Positions 8,682 through 17,523 of a stretch of 64,000 nt of DNA are shown here, one piece after another (position 1 is the stretch's first letter; each line of letters begins with the position of its first letter). A model generated the notes under the pieces. The model did not search any database, was not told the DNA's origin, and saw nothing but the letters and a program-made list of their open reading frames with translations. A program made the translations under genes and the position numbers. This DNA comes from Nannocystis pusilla (lineage in GTDB: Bacteria; Myxococcota_A; Polyangia; Nannocystales; Nannocystaceae): positions 5,185,168-5,249,167 of the forward strand of contig NZ_JAPNKE010000002.1 in the NCBI RefSeq assembly GCF_026626665.1. Direction: 5' to 3'.

Positions 8682-9215
8682 GCAAGCCGGCGCCGGCGCC
8701 GAGCCATTGAACGCTCCCTCCCGCGCCTCTCGAGCCCTCTCACAGCACGTGCGGGTCGGCTTGAGCCGGGACGGCGGCTCCAGGGCAGCGCGCTCGGGTC
8801 GCGTGGTCTCTGACGCGAGCGCCCACTCGCATCAGCCCGCGTGAAACGCTGTCGGGGAGGCCCGGCCCGCATCTCAGCGCCAGGCTGCCGAACGCTCACC
8901 ACCTCACCGCATGTCCCATGGCGCGAACGCCTGCTCCTCGGGTCATGTCCCGCGGCGCGAACGCGGCTCCCGCCGTACGCCGCCGCTCGCCCCGGCGACC
9001 TGTCCTTCAGGACATTACTGGAGGCGCCGCCCCCGAGCATGTGTCGGCCCCACCGGTCCGCGGCCTGCTCCTCGGGCCACCTCCGTGTCCATGCGACACC
9101 ACTCCTCGCGACCTCGGCCATCGCCCCCGCGGAGCAGCGAAACGATGACCTGGCTCTCGGGACAGACGACACAATGCGCGTGGCGTTGCCGGTTCACGCC
9201 TGCTACCCTGGCTCC
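8682..9215. other. Gene-free stretch with scattered repeat half sites
   Basis: No convincing gene is seen. Between 8908 and 9060 the motif recurs as GCATGTCCCATGGCGCGAAC and TCATGTCCCGCGGCGCGAAC, about 35 bases apart, then as CTGTCCTTCAGGACATTA and GCATGTGTCGG. The first two form a short imperfect direct repeat. Confidence 0.45.
9204..9209 (+). promoter_or_regulatory. -10 hexamer TACCCT, leaderless start
   Basis: TACCCT is followed by six bases and the GTG at 9216. The same hexamer and spacing precede the last gene in the window at 63586. Confidence 0.45.
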
Positions 9216-9733
9216 GTGGCCATATCTCGGGCTCTCCGCGTCGCTCCGCCCCTCTGCTCCGCGCTCGTCCTGTCGCTCGCCGCCTGCCGCCCCGCTGCGA
9301 ACACGTCGCCCCCCGCAGCCCCGGCGAGCGCGTCGACGAGCCAGCCCGCCGCCGTCCTCGGCGGCCTCGATGCGCCGGAGGGCGAGGCCCAGGCCGGGGC
9401 GCAGAGCACCCCCGCCGGCGCCGGCGAGCCCTACGGCGCCCTCGACAAGGACGACATCCGCAAGGTCGTCCGCGCGGGGATCGCCGACGTCCGCGCCTGT
9501 TACAACACGGGTCTCGGCAGCGACCCCAAGCTCACCGGCCGCGTGGCGATTCAATCCACGATCGCCCGCGACGGCACGGTGGCCCAGGTCGCGGTCCAGG
9601 AGTCGACGCTGCCCCGGTGGGCGCGCTCGGTCGCCGACTGCATCGCCGCAGTCGCCGGCCGCTGGCAATCCCTCCGCCCGAGGGCGGCGGCACCGTCACC
9701 GTCCTCTACCCCTTCGTGCTCGAGCCGGGGTGA
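9216..9733 (+). CDS. Lipoprotein with AgmX/PglI-type C-terminal domain (one frameshift)
   Basis: The GTG start follows a TACCCT hexamer by six bases. The signal peptide ends in the lipobox LSLAAC, then comes a Pro/Ala/Ser linker. From about residue 75 the sequence shows the pattern I.KVV..GI.DVRACYNTGL, P.L.GRV...STIARDGTV, SVADCIAAV, which is the CY domain found at the C-terminus of AgmX/PglI and many myxobacterial envelope proteins. The family normally ends W.FP.P.GGG.V.V.YPF.F. Here that ending (FPPPEGGGTVTVLYPFVLEP) appears only after adding one base near 9666 (TT read as T). The true stop is then TGA 9731-9733. The role of the domain is not established; it is associated with the cell envelope and gliding in Myxococcus. 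Confidence 0.75.
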
Positions 9734-9942
9734 CGCGCCCAGCGGACCGGCCGGACCCGCGGCTCTCGGGTGACGGCCGACGTTCTACGCCCCCGCCCCC
9801 TGGCTCTCGTGACACGGACTCCCGAGGACGGCGGCGCGCGACGGTGGCGCGGGGGCAGCCTCGCATTTTTGCGACCCTCAATTGCACACATGCGACACTT
9901 CGCCTGGGCTTTCGCGCCTCGTCGTGCCACCCTGCGACGCCC

Positions 9943-10553
9943 ATGGTCCGACTCGCCCGTCTCTGTGCATTCACCCTGCTCGTCGCCTGTGACGGCGGCG
10001 CCCCGCCGGCCGCCGACAACAAGCCGGCAGCCGACAAACCCGCCGCCGCGCCGGCCCCCAAGGAGGTCGCGGACCGCAGCCAGACCCCGCTCGTCACCAC
10101 CCGGGAGACGGTGGGCGGCCTCGCCGTCTCGATCGACATCCCGGCCGGCCTCAAGCGCGACGCCAACGAGCGCGACAAGTACGTCAACTGGACCTTCGCC
10201 GACGGCAACCCCTTCATGGATCCTTCGATCACCATCAATTCGTCGAACCGATGATGGCGCCGAAGGACCTGCCCGCGTTCGTCCGCAGCGCCACCCCGAA
10301 GACGCAGGACAATCCGCCGCCGGTCGTGGCGCGCCAGGAGGAGCTGCCCGGCGGCGGCATGATCGTCGTCACCGAGCGCAGCGACCACCTGTTCTTCAAG
10401 GTCGACGCGCTCCACCGCAACGGCGACAAACAGGTCCGCTGCACGCTCATCCAGCGCACCGGCACCGGCAAGCCCGACGACCCGCCCGTCCCCAGCTACC
10501 CGGCCACCCGCGCCTGGGCCGAGAAGATCTGCGAGTCCGTGAAGATCGAGTGA
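9943..10553 (+). CDS. Lipoprotein of unknown function (one frameshift)
   Basis: The signal peptide MVRLARLCAFTLLVACDGG carries the lipobox LLVAC. An Ala/Pro/Lys-rich linker follows, and then a globular domain of about 150 residues (TVGGLAVSIDIPAGLKRD, YVNWTFADGNPFMDPSITI). The frame breaks near 10238, where TT is read for an expected TTT. With one base added, INFVEPMMAPKDLPAF continues into PGGGMIVVTERSDHLFFKVD and the C-terminal ICESVKIE. No family recognised. Adjacent lipoproteins on both sides suggest an envelope gene neighbourhood, but the spacing does not show an operon. Confidence 0.7.
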
Positions 10554-10635
10554 GGCGCTCCCCCAGCACGCCGCCGAGAAGCGCGCCTCTCGACCCTCGC
10601 GGCATCTCGAGAAGAAGCGGCGCCGCGAGCCTCGC

Positions 10636-11168
10636 TCACGGCTCGCGGTCTCGCATCGCCTCGTCCGACAGCACCCGGATCGACACCGTGCCCTCCATGC
10701 CGGAGACCTCGACCGAGATCCGCCCCGCGCACGCATGCCAGCCGGCGCCGCTGCCGAGCTCCAGCCCACCGCAGCCGCGCAGCTTCGCGGCCACGGCTGC
10801 CGCCCCGCCGACGCCCCGCGGCGGCACCTGAGCCAGCGTCGGCGGCAGCACCTGGCCCTCGAACACCACGCCGCCGATCTCCGAGAACGGCGCGAGCACC
10901 GTCGACATCCCCCGTCCCGGTCGGTGAAGGCCGCGAAGTACGGGCCCGCGTACGCGTTCCTCTCGGAGAAGCCGGGCCGCACGGTCAGCCCGGCAGCCGA
11001 CGCCGCCGCCTCGAACTGCGCGCGCGTCATCCCGACCGCGAACGGCCCGATCCCGACCTCCGCGACCAGGCGCGGCACCCCGCCCTCGAACCCCGGAGGA
11101 TGCGCCGCGGGCCCACAAGCGGCAGCGAGACCGACGAGCACCAGGCGACGGAAGCGGCGGGTCGGCAT
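10636..11168 (-). CDS. Lipoprotein of unknown function (one frameshift)
   Basis: Read from ATG 11168 on the minus strand. The signal is MPTRRFRRLVLVGLAAAC with the lipobox LAAAC. A domain of about 150 residues follows, starting VPRLVAEVGIGPFAVGMTRA and ending VSIRVLSDEAMRDREP, in the style of small periplasmic domains that begin with GIGP...G.T. The C5 run near 10908 breaks the frame; one more base links FTDRDGG to MSTVLAPFSEIGGVVFEGQV. On the minus strand TAAGGT stands seven bases before the ATG, so the message is probably leaderless. Function unknown. Confidence 0.7.
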
Positions 11169-11449
11169 GCCGATCACCTTACCAACGCCGGCGGTCTTCC
11201 CCCAGCCGCGCACGCGCCGACAGCACGAGGCCCCCGGGCCCCACGTCCGTCCCGGGCGTCCGCACGCGCCGCCCCGTCGGGCCCTCAACCTGCCTTGCCC
11301 CCTCGCCACATCCTCCGCCCATCGGCGCCTACCTGCGCCGCCGCGCCCGCGGCTCCTCCTCGCCACCTACGCCGCACACCTCCGCCCCATGCGCAGCTAC
11401 CCGCCCCGTCCCGTTGCGCCCGCGCCCCGCTTCTTGTCACCCTCCCCGC

Positions 11450-12436
11450 ATGCTCCGCCCCGCCGTCGCCCTCCTCGCCGCCTCGCTCCTCGCCTGCGCC
11501 GGCGAGGCCGCGAAGCCGGTCGCCCCCGAGGTCGCCGCACCACCGACGACTCCACCGCCCGCGCCCGCGCCACCTGTCCCCGAGGACAGCCCACCTCCCG
11601 CGCTCGAGCGCGCCAGCGTGGCGGTCGGCGGTCACAGCATCGCGGTGCACTTCAAGCGCCCGCCTGCGCCGTGGGGCGCGATCGTCCTCGTCCACGGCCG
11701 CACCTGGAGCGCCCTGCCCGACTTCGACCTGCAGGTGCCCGGCGCCCGCGTCTCCTTGATGGACAACCTCGCCGCCGAGGGCCTCGCGGTGTACGCAATC
11801 GACCTGCGCGGCTATGGTTCCACCGCCCGCGACCCCAGCGGCTACACCGACCCGATCCAGGCCGCCGACGATCTCGCCGCAGTGGCCGGCCTCGCCGGCG
11901 CCGGCCTCCCGGCCCGGCCCGCAGTGCTCGGTTGGTCGCTCGGGGCCCGCGTCGCCGCGCTCGCGGCCGAGCGCCACGCCGACGCCTTCGGCCCCGTGAT
12001 CCTCTACGGCTCGCCGTGCCCGCCCACGGCCCCGCCGAGCCCGCCCGCGGCGCCTCCGGGGCCGCCGGCCAGGGCCAGCAATACCGAGGCCGCCGCGCGC
12101 TCCGACTTCATCACCCCCGACGCGCTCGAGCCCGGGGTCGCCGACGCCTTCGTCGCCGCGGCCCTGGCCGCCGACCCGGTCAAGGCCGACTGGCGCGACC
12201 TCCACGTGTGGGCCGACTTCACCCGGCTGCACGCGCCGGTGCTGGCGATCCACGGCGACCGCGACCCGGTCGTCACGCCGTCGTGCCTGCGAGAGCGCCT
12301 GGCGCAGATCCCCGGCGGCGCCCAGATCGAAGTGCTCGCCGGCTACGACCACGCGGCCCACCTCGAGCGCGCGGCCCCGCGGTTCGTCGCCGCAGTGGTC
12401 GGCTTCGTGCGCCAGCACAGCAGCCCGCGCGGCTGA
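11450..12436 (+). CDS. Alpha/beta hydrolase lipoprotein
   Basis: Start ATG 11450 gives MLRPAVALLAASLLAC with a clear lipobox and a Pro-rich linker. The rest is an alpha/beta hydrolase of the monoacylglycerol lipase/Hydrolase_4 type. The oxyanion segment is VLVHGRTW, the nucleophile elbow GWSLG, the acid HGDRDPV and the catalytic histidine GYDHAAH. DLRGYGSTARDPSGYTD fits the strand after the oxyanion loop. It probably hydrolyses an ester or amide at the outer membrane; the substrate cannot be told. A longer in-frame start at 11414 would put residues before the signal peptide and is unlikely. A Pro-rich insert (CPPTAPPSPPAAPPGPPARA) precedes the cap. Confidence 0.85.
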   Translation: MLRPAVALLAASLLACAGEAAKPVAPEVAAPPTTPPPAPAPPVPEDSPPPALERASVAVGGHSIAVHFKRPPAPWGAIVLVHGRTWSALPDFDLQVPGARVSLMDNLAAEGLAVYAIDLRGYGSTARDPSGYTDPIQAADDLAAVAGLAGAGLPARPAVLGWSLGARVAALAAERHADAFGPVILYGSPCPPTAPPSPPAAPPGPPARASNTEAAARSDFITPDALEPGVADAFVAAALAADPVKADWRDLHVWADFTRLHAPVLAIHGDRDPVVTPSCLRERLAQIPGGAQIEVLAGYDHAAHLERAAPRFVAAVVGFVRQHSSPRG

Positions 12437-12700
12437 ACCTGGGTGCGCTGCCAATGCGCGGCGCCGCGACAGGCCGGACAATGCACCGCGCCGCTCCTTC
12501 CAATCGATAGAGTTATCGAAGAAGAAGACGCGCGCCTTCGCCGGGCTCGAGCCCGTCGTCGGCACACCGCCCCGAAGTCGCCCCGGCCGGGTTCGCGGAG
12601 CGCGCGCCGCAGACGCATGGCGTCGGAAAGCGCGACGCGTGAACACGCGATCGATCTCCCCCGCGCCGACACCCTCTCGCAGCGCCGGGCTCGCCGCGGC
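12437..12700. other. Intergenic, nothing recognised
   Basis: This is the convergent gap between the hydrolase and the DUF6508 gene. It holds an AT-richer patch near 12505-12525 (ATCGATAGAGTTATCGAAGA) and no gene-like frame. Confidence 0.4.
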
Positions 12701-13117
12701 TCACCGCGAGCGGTCCTCGTCGCGGAGCGCCCGCAAGCGCCGCAGCAGCGCCGCGATCTGCCCCGACGCGACCGCCGACGCGAAGTGCCCGCCGACGAAG
12801 CGGTCGGTGCGAAGATGCATCGTGATCAACCTGCAAACGTCGATCAGCGGCGCGCGGGCCAACGCCTCCGGATCGTCGTGGTAGCGCTCCGCCTCGGCGC
12901 GCCACGCCGGCAGGTCGAACGCGACGACGAAGCCCGGCCGCGCGAGCACCAGCTGCAGCTGCCGGACCTCGGGCGCGTCGACCAGGCGCGGCAGCCACGA
13001 ACCCTCCCGCGTCCACCGACTGGCCTGAAAGTCCGGGCGCTCGAGCGCCGGCAAGAACGCCAGAGCAGCCTCGATGTCAGCCGCCGATGGCGCCGGAGGA
13101 CCGCCTGCCTCGACCAT
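12701..13117 (-). CDS. DUF6508 family protein
   Basis: The protein has 138 residues from ATG 13117. It shows the DUF6508 pattern: ADIEAALAFLPALERPDFQ at the N-terminus, VVAFDLPAWRAEAERYHDDP in the middle, and LIDVCRLITMHLRTDRFVGG with HFASAVASGQIAALLRRLRA at the end. The family is small, cytosolic and of unknown function, often found next to unrelated genes. An in-frame ATG 12 codons upstream is possible but adds a low-complexity leader. It is the first of a run of minus-strand genes that are not tightly spaced. Confidence 0.75.
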   Translation of the reverse strand: MVEAGGPPAPSAADIEAALAFLPALERPDFQASRWTREGSWLPRLVDAPEVRQLQLVLARPGFVVAFDLPAWRAEAERYHDDPEALARAPLIDVCRLITMHLRTDRFVGGHFASAVASGQIAALLRRLRALRDEDRSR

Positions 13118-13261
13118 ACGCTCGAGATGACCACGCGCCGCCGCCCCTGGCAACCGCCGCGCTCGCGCCTGCCCCCGGGCAGGACGAGGCGCTCGGCGCG
13201 GTTCGCCCGGGCACGCCCGCGCCCCCAGGGCGATCGGCTTCGTCGCCCGCGAATCGGCGAA

Positions 13262-14233
13262 TCAACGCAGGCGCCGGTCGCCGCGACACGCCCCCGCGTC
13301 GAGATACACCGCAGCGTCCGCCGCGTCCGCAGCAACGAACGTGCGCCCGTGCACCGCCAGGTTGAGCGCCGGCAGCTGTTCGGTCAGCAGATCCGGCGGA
13401 CACGGCACGCTGCAATCGACCTGCCCGCCGCTGGCCCCGGTGCCCGACATCCGCGCCATGGCCCAAGTTTGACCGGGCGCGTGCGGACGCGCCCACAGAG
13501 CCGCGCAGCGCGAGCAGCGGCGCGTGCTGCCGTCCGTGCAGCGCTCCTCCTCCGCCTTCGTCTCGCTGCACTCGATCGTCAACGTGTAGGCCGCCTCGCC
13601 GTAGTACGCCGCCTTGCGCGTGACCTCGAAGACGGGCCGCTCGGCGATCGCGGCGAAGGAGCCGAGGCCGAAGACGCCGTCCGTCTGCCAGCGCCCCCGG
13701 GCATCACGGGCGAACACATCGCCGTGCGGCCCGGAGCTCGAGATCCCGCTCGCCGTGATGTCGACCGCCTCGTAGCGCACCGTCTTGACGTCGCCTTCGA
13801 TCTCCGCGACCTCGCGCGCGCGGCCGAGGAACCCGTCGCCCTCCCACGCCCCGCGGACCGCGAAGCAACGGTCGCCGCGGGCCCGGACCCACAGCGTGGT
13901 CCGGCCGGCCGCGAGCCGCTGAAACTCCGCCCAGCGCTCGGCCGCCACGCTGCCCTCCCGATGCTCGACGAGCTCGGGCATCAGTTTCACCGCCCACGCC
14001 CAGCGCGCCGCGAGGTCCATCGCCTGCACCTCGGCGAGCAACCTGGCCGCCGCGTCGTCCGGCGCCGCCGGCTGCTGCGCCGGCGCAGCCTCTCGCGCCG
14101 CCTCGCCCTGCGTCGCTGCCGGCGCAGGCGACGTCGTCGCGCTCGGCGTCACGCGCTGCGCCGCCCCGCCCGGCGCGACGGCGCAGGCCAGCGCGACTGC
14201 AGGACCGACGAGGAGGCTGCGAGCTCGCATCAT
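13262..14233 (-). CDS. Secreted protein of unknown function
   Basis: About 323 residues from one of two adjacent ATGs (14233/14230). A signal peptide (MRARSLLVGPAVALACAV, then a cleavage-type AAQ) is followed by an Ala/Pro/Thr linker and a helical stretch (DLAARWAWAVKLMPELVEHR). A beta-rich domain comes next with TTLWVRARGDRCFAVRGAW and IAERPVFEVTRKAAYYGEAA. A Cys cluster near the end (IECSETKAEEERC, TRRCSRCAALW, CSVPCPPDL) suggests disulphides. The usual myxobacterial periplasmic style is clear but no family is recognised. The long upstream extension of the frame to 14782 is an out-of-frame shadow of the next gene. Confidence 0.65.
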   Translation of the reverse strand: MMRARSLLVGPAVALACAVAPGGAAQRVTPSATTSPAPAATQGEAAREAAPAQQPAAPDDAAARLLAEVQAMDLAARWAWAVKLMPELVEHREGSVAAERWAEFQRLAAGRTTLWVRARGDRCFAVRGAWEGDGFLGRAREVAEIEGDVKTVRYEAVDITASGISSSGPHGDVFARDARGRWQTDGVFGLGSFAAIAERPVFEVTRKAAYYGEAAYTLTIECSETKAEEERCTDGSTRRCSRCAALWARPHAPGQTWAMARMSGTGASGGQVDCSVPCPPDLLTEQLPALNLAVHGRTFVAADAADAAVYLDAGACRGDRRLR

Positions 14234-14321
14234 CGCGCCGAACGCGGCCACGCGCGCCGATATTCCCCGCGAAGCTCGGAGGACGCCGAACCCCGATTCG
14301 CCGAGACGCCCCCGGACGCGC

Positions 14322-14843
14322 TCACCCGTGTTCCTGGGCGACGAGGCACAGCCGGCCGTCCTGCTCGTACACCAGGGCCCACGCGTTGACGTCGCTGCCG
14401 CGGAAGAACCACACCCGCGCGCGCTCGTCGGGAGCCGGCTGGAAGTCGGCGCGCTCTTCGGCGACGAACGCGACCACGCGGGCGCGCAGCGGCTGCACCA
14501 CCTCCTCGTCCTCGCCGCCGATGAACCACTCGAATTCCTCGCGCCAGCCCGCGTCGGCGACGGCGTCCTCGGGCGTCGCCAGGCCGAGGCGCGCGACGAT
14601 GGCATCGACCTCGGCGGCGTCGCACGGGAGCGCGACGTGGTGCCGATCGAACACGCCGGTGCCGCCGCTGTAATAGCGCAGGTCGTAACGCAGACCCTCG
14701 ACCCGGCGCGGCGCCGGCAGACCGAGCAGCCTTGCGACCAGCGCCAGCCCGCGCTCGCGCCGCGAGGGGTCCTCGTCCGCATCGCAGAACCGCCGCTCCA
14801 CGTCGTCGTAAGGGTGAAGATCGGAGCTCACGCGCCCCAGCAT
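14322..14843 (-). CDS. Conserved-looking cytosolic protein, unknown function
   Basis: About 173 residues, acidic, no signal or membrane segment. Notable stretches are LHPYDDVERRFCDADEDPSR, GLRYDLRYYSGGTGVFDRHH, WREEFEWFIGGEDEEVVQPL and the C-terminal VNAWALVYEQDGRLCLVAQE. The start could be ATG 14843 or GTG 14831, which removes four residues. It ends 29 bases before the methyltransferase stop region begins on its other side; both are on the same strand but are not an evident operon. No family recognised. Confidence 0.6.
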   Translation of the reverse strand: MLGRVSSDLHPYDDVERRFCDADEDPSRRERGLALVARLLGLPAPRRVEGLRYDLRYYSGGTGVFDRHHVALPCDAAEVDAIVARLGLATPEDAVADAGWREEFEWFIGGEDEEVVQPLRARVVAFVAEERADFQPAPDERARVWFFRGSDVNAWALVYEQDGRLCLVAQEHG

Positions 14844-14872
14844 GACGGACCCGCCCACCGATGACCAGCGCG

Positions 14873-16405
14873 TCACCCAGCGGGCTCGACCGCCCGCTCC
14901 AGGGCCATCGCGGGGCGCGAGCCCGACCCACAGTGCTCGCGGAATTCCTCCTCGACCCCCAGGACCGCGGCGAGTCGCGCGAGGTCGAGGCGTCGCAGCA
15001 GATCGGTGGTGATCGGCCGCTTCGCGTCCCAGAACACGAACGCCGAGAAGAACTCCTGCGCCTGCGACGACCCCAGCAGTCGACCCAGCAGCCGCGCCTC
15101 GGCCTCGGAGGCGCAGGGCAAGAAGTAACAGGTGTCGTCCAGCACGACGGGCTTCCCCGCGAACGGACCTATCACCTTGAAGTCCAGCTTCTTGTACAGC
15201 CCCGAGATCGCGACCTTCCACGGCGAGAACGTGTAGTCGCCCACGCCGAACACCGAGAAGGCCGGCTTGCCCTTGTAGATCGAGCTCGCGCGCCGCTCGA
15301 ACCGGGCCCTGTGCCGGCTCAGGTACGCCCAGGTCTTCGGCGCCGACGTTGCGATCGCAGCCGTGTCCTCGCCCACGGACGTCTGCGTGACGATCATCCA
15401 GCGCCGCGGCACCGGCTCCCCCTCGCGGGCCACGTCCGAGCTCTTCAGCATCGGATACAAGAACCGCCCCTCGATGTCGACGCGCACCCCTTCGCCGTCG
15501 ACGAGCCGCCCGTCCCCGGATCGGGCCAGCTCCATCACCGCGGCGCAGTCGTGCTTCACGCCCGATCGCCACTTGTGGTGCGACTCACCTATCAATGACT
15601 TCCAGCGGTCGTACAGCACAGTGTCCGCGACCAGTGCGCCATCCCGATAGCCGAACGACCCCGACGGGCTCGTCGCCCCAAGCGACGGGAACACGGCGCA
15701 GACCTGCCGCCCCGACGCCTCCCCGATCTCGCACACGAACAGGCACGCGTCCACGCCGGCGCCGAATTGCTTCGCGCTGTCGATCCGGTACATCGCCGCG
15801 GTCCCTATCTCGAATCCGCGCTGCCACCCGAACAGCAGCACCTTGCGCGCGACGGCCGTCTTGCACAGCATGGCGATCGTCGCCCGCCGTCCCGCGAGCC
15901 ACGTCATGAGCTTGACGAGCATCCACTCGGAGATGTCGAAGTTGCTCTTGCCGGTGATCGCATCGAGCCCCGCGCGTCCGTGGAAGTTGGTCTTCTCCGG
16001 GATGTTGTGGCTCTTCAGGGTACCGAGGTCGGCGCTCGTCACCCAGGGCGGATTGCCCACCAGCAGGATCGGCTCCGGCAGGCCGGCGATGAACGAAGGC
16101 CAGTCCTTTTCGAAGAAATTCGCGCGCTCGACCCTGGCTCGTTCGCTCGCACCGAGCGCGGCGATCCTGCTCCTCGCTGCGCCCACGTACGCCTCGTGGA
16201 CCTCCATCCCGTGGGCCGCCCGCACGTCCGGGAACGCCTTCAGCGCGGCCACGAGCAGGTTCCCGACCCCGCACGTCGGCTCGACGACGGAGCGGGGCGC
16301 GACGCCTCGAGACGCGAGCCGCTCGCAGACTTCGTCGGCGAGGTCCATCGGGGTCTGAAAGTCCCCGAACTCGACCTTGCCGGCGGCGCTGCGCAACTTG
16401 CCCAC
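14873..16405 (-). CDS. Orphan N6-adenine DNA methyltransferase
   Basis: The protein has 510 residues from a GTG with a strong Shine-Dalgarno (AGGAGG, about 16410-16415). It begins with a motif-X-like GDFQTP (14-19), then motif I VEPTCGVGNL (41-50) and the catalytic NPPW (118-121). This order fits adenine-N6 methyltransferases of the Eco57I/TaqI-like group. The C-terminal half (SIYKGKPAFSVFGVGDYTF, SGLYKKLDFKVIGPF, VVLDDTCYFLPC) resembles the TaqI-like specificity domain. No nuclease domain is fused and no restriction gene lies within several kilobases either side. It may therefore be a solitary methyltransferase for regulation or a remnant of a restriction-modification or BREX-like system. 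Confidence 0.85.
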   Translation of the reverse strand: MGKLRSAAGKVEFGDFQTPMDLADEVCERLASRGVAPRSVVEPTCGVGNLLVAALKAFPDVRAAHGMEVHEAYVGAARSRIAALGASERARVERANFFEKDWPSFIAGLPEPILLVGNPPWVTSADLGTLKSHNIPEKTNFHGRAGLDAITGKSNFDISEWMLVKLMTWLAGRRATIAMLCKTAVARKVLLFGWQRGFEIGTAAMYRIDSAKQFGAGVDACLFVCEIGEASGRQVCAVFPSLGATSPSGSFGYRDGALVADTVLYDRWKSLIGESHHKWRSGVKHDCAAVMELARSGDGRLVDGEGVRVDIEGRFLYPMLKSSDVAREGEPVPRRWMIVTQTSVGEDTAAIATSAPKTWAYLSRHRARFERRASSIYKGKPAFSVFGVGDYTFSPWKVAISGLYKKLDFKVIGPFAGKPVVLDDTCYFLPCASEAEARLLGRLLGSSQAQEFFSAFVFWDAKRPITTDLLRRLDLARLAAVLGVEEEFREHCGSGSRPAMALERAVEPAG

Positions 16406-16520
16406 TCGCCCTCCTAGCGGACCCGTGCGATGCCGGCGACCTCGCCCGCGCGGCCGCCCTGTCGCCGCCGCTGCAGCGCGCTGAACATCGACGGATGCGT
16501 GCTCATCGTCCGCGCTCCGC

Positions 16521-17456
16521 TCACGACTGCGCCCGCCCCGGCGGCTTCGGCAAGCACCCCGGCCACACCGACAGGAACTTCTGCAGCGCCCCGACGAAGC
16601 TGCTGAGCCGCGCCGGCACGTGGCGGCTGCGGGCGTAGACCGCGTACATCTGCTCCACCGCCGGGCAGTAGTCGTCGAGCACCGAGACCACCCGGCCCTC
16701 CGAGATGGCGGGCGCCGCCAGGTATTCGGGCAGCCTGGCGATCCCGCAGCCCGACACCGCGAGGTCGCGGATCAGCGGCCAGCTGTTGGCGGTGGCGTGG
16801 CGATGCACGATGGCCGCGCGGGCCGAGCCCTTGGAGAAGCGCCAGGTGGTCGCCTCGCGGCGCGTGCCCATCACCAGGCACACGTGCTTGGCCAGCTCGC
16901 GCGGGTGCGCCGGCGTGCCGCGGCGCGCCAGGTACTCGGCGCTCGCCACCATGCGGTACTTGGCCGGCGCGCCGAGCTTGCGCGCCACCAGCGACGCGCT
17001 CGCGGGCGGCTCGGCCTGGATGACGACGTCGAAGCCGTCGCGCAGCGGATCGAGCTGGCCCGCGGCGAGCTCGATCTCGACGTCGACGTGCGGGTGCTCC
17101 TGCGTGAAGCGGCCGAGCACCCGCCCGAGCACGCCCTCGCCGAAGCCGCTCGGCGCGGCGATCCGCAGGCGCCCGCGCGCCTCCCCGCGCGCCTCGGCGA
17201 TCGTGCGCTCGGCCTCGGTGACGACGTCGAGCCCGGTGCGGACCTGCTCGAAGTACCGCTGGCCCTCGTCGGTGAGGCGCACCCGCCGGGTCGTGCGCTC
17301 GAACAGGCGGGTGCCGAGCCGCTCCTCGAGCCGGCTGACCTGGACGCTGACGGTCGACACCGGCGCCGCCAGGGCGAGGGCGGCGGCGCGGAAGCTGCCG
17401 GTCTCGGCGACGCGGACGAACGCCTCGATCGCGGCGAAGTCGGGGCGGCTGTTCAT
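16521..17456 (-). CDS. LysR-family transcriptional regulator
   Basis: The protein has 311 residues from ATG 17456. The winged HTH is at the N-terminus (AIEAFVRVAETGSFRAAALA, VSVQVSRLEERLGTRLFERT), followed by the LysR substrate-binding domain (GRLRIAAPSGFGEGVLGRVL, GFDVVIQAEPP, AVSGCGIARLPEYLA). The pattern is that of the CrgA/DsdC-like group that controls a divergent target. The gene faces a GST with only 67 bases between the two starts. That gap holds the palindrome ATTGATCAAT, so it probably regulates itself and the GST. Confidence 0.88.
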   Translation of the reverse strand: MNSRPDFAAIEAFVRVAETGSFRAAALALAAPVSTVSVQVSRLEERLGTRLFERTTRRVRLTDEGQRYFEQVRTGLDVVTEAERTIAEARGEARGRLRIAAPSGFGEGVLGRVLGRFTQEHPHVDVEIELAAGQLDPLRDGFDVVIQAEPPASASLVARKLGAPAKYRMVASAEYLARRGTPAHPRELAKHVCLVMGTRREATTWRFSKGSARAAIVHRHATANSWPLIRDLAVSGCGIARLPEYLAAPAISEGRVVSVLDDYCPAVEQMYAVYARSRHVPARLSSFVGALQKFLSVWPGCLPKPPGRAQS

Positions 17457-17468
17457 GGCGCTGAACAG

Positions 17469-17478
17469 ATTGATCAAT
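17469..17478. promoter_or_regulatory. Probable LysR operator ATTGATCAAT
   Basis: A perfect 10-base palindrome (T-N-A type within TTGATCAA) lies between the divergent LysR and GST starts, with a partial repeat ATTGTTCAA 12 bases downstream. LysR proteins usually bind such dyads between divergent genes. Confidence 0.5.
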
Positions 17479-17523
17479 CGCCCGGGATTGTTCAAGCGCC
17501 GCCGGTCGCGTAGACCCGGACGC

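Noticed and set aside
8841..9215. Upstream in-frame extension of the CY-type lipoprotein at 9216
   Set aside because: It would bury the signal peptide and lipobox; the TACCCT hexamer fits GTG 9216.
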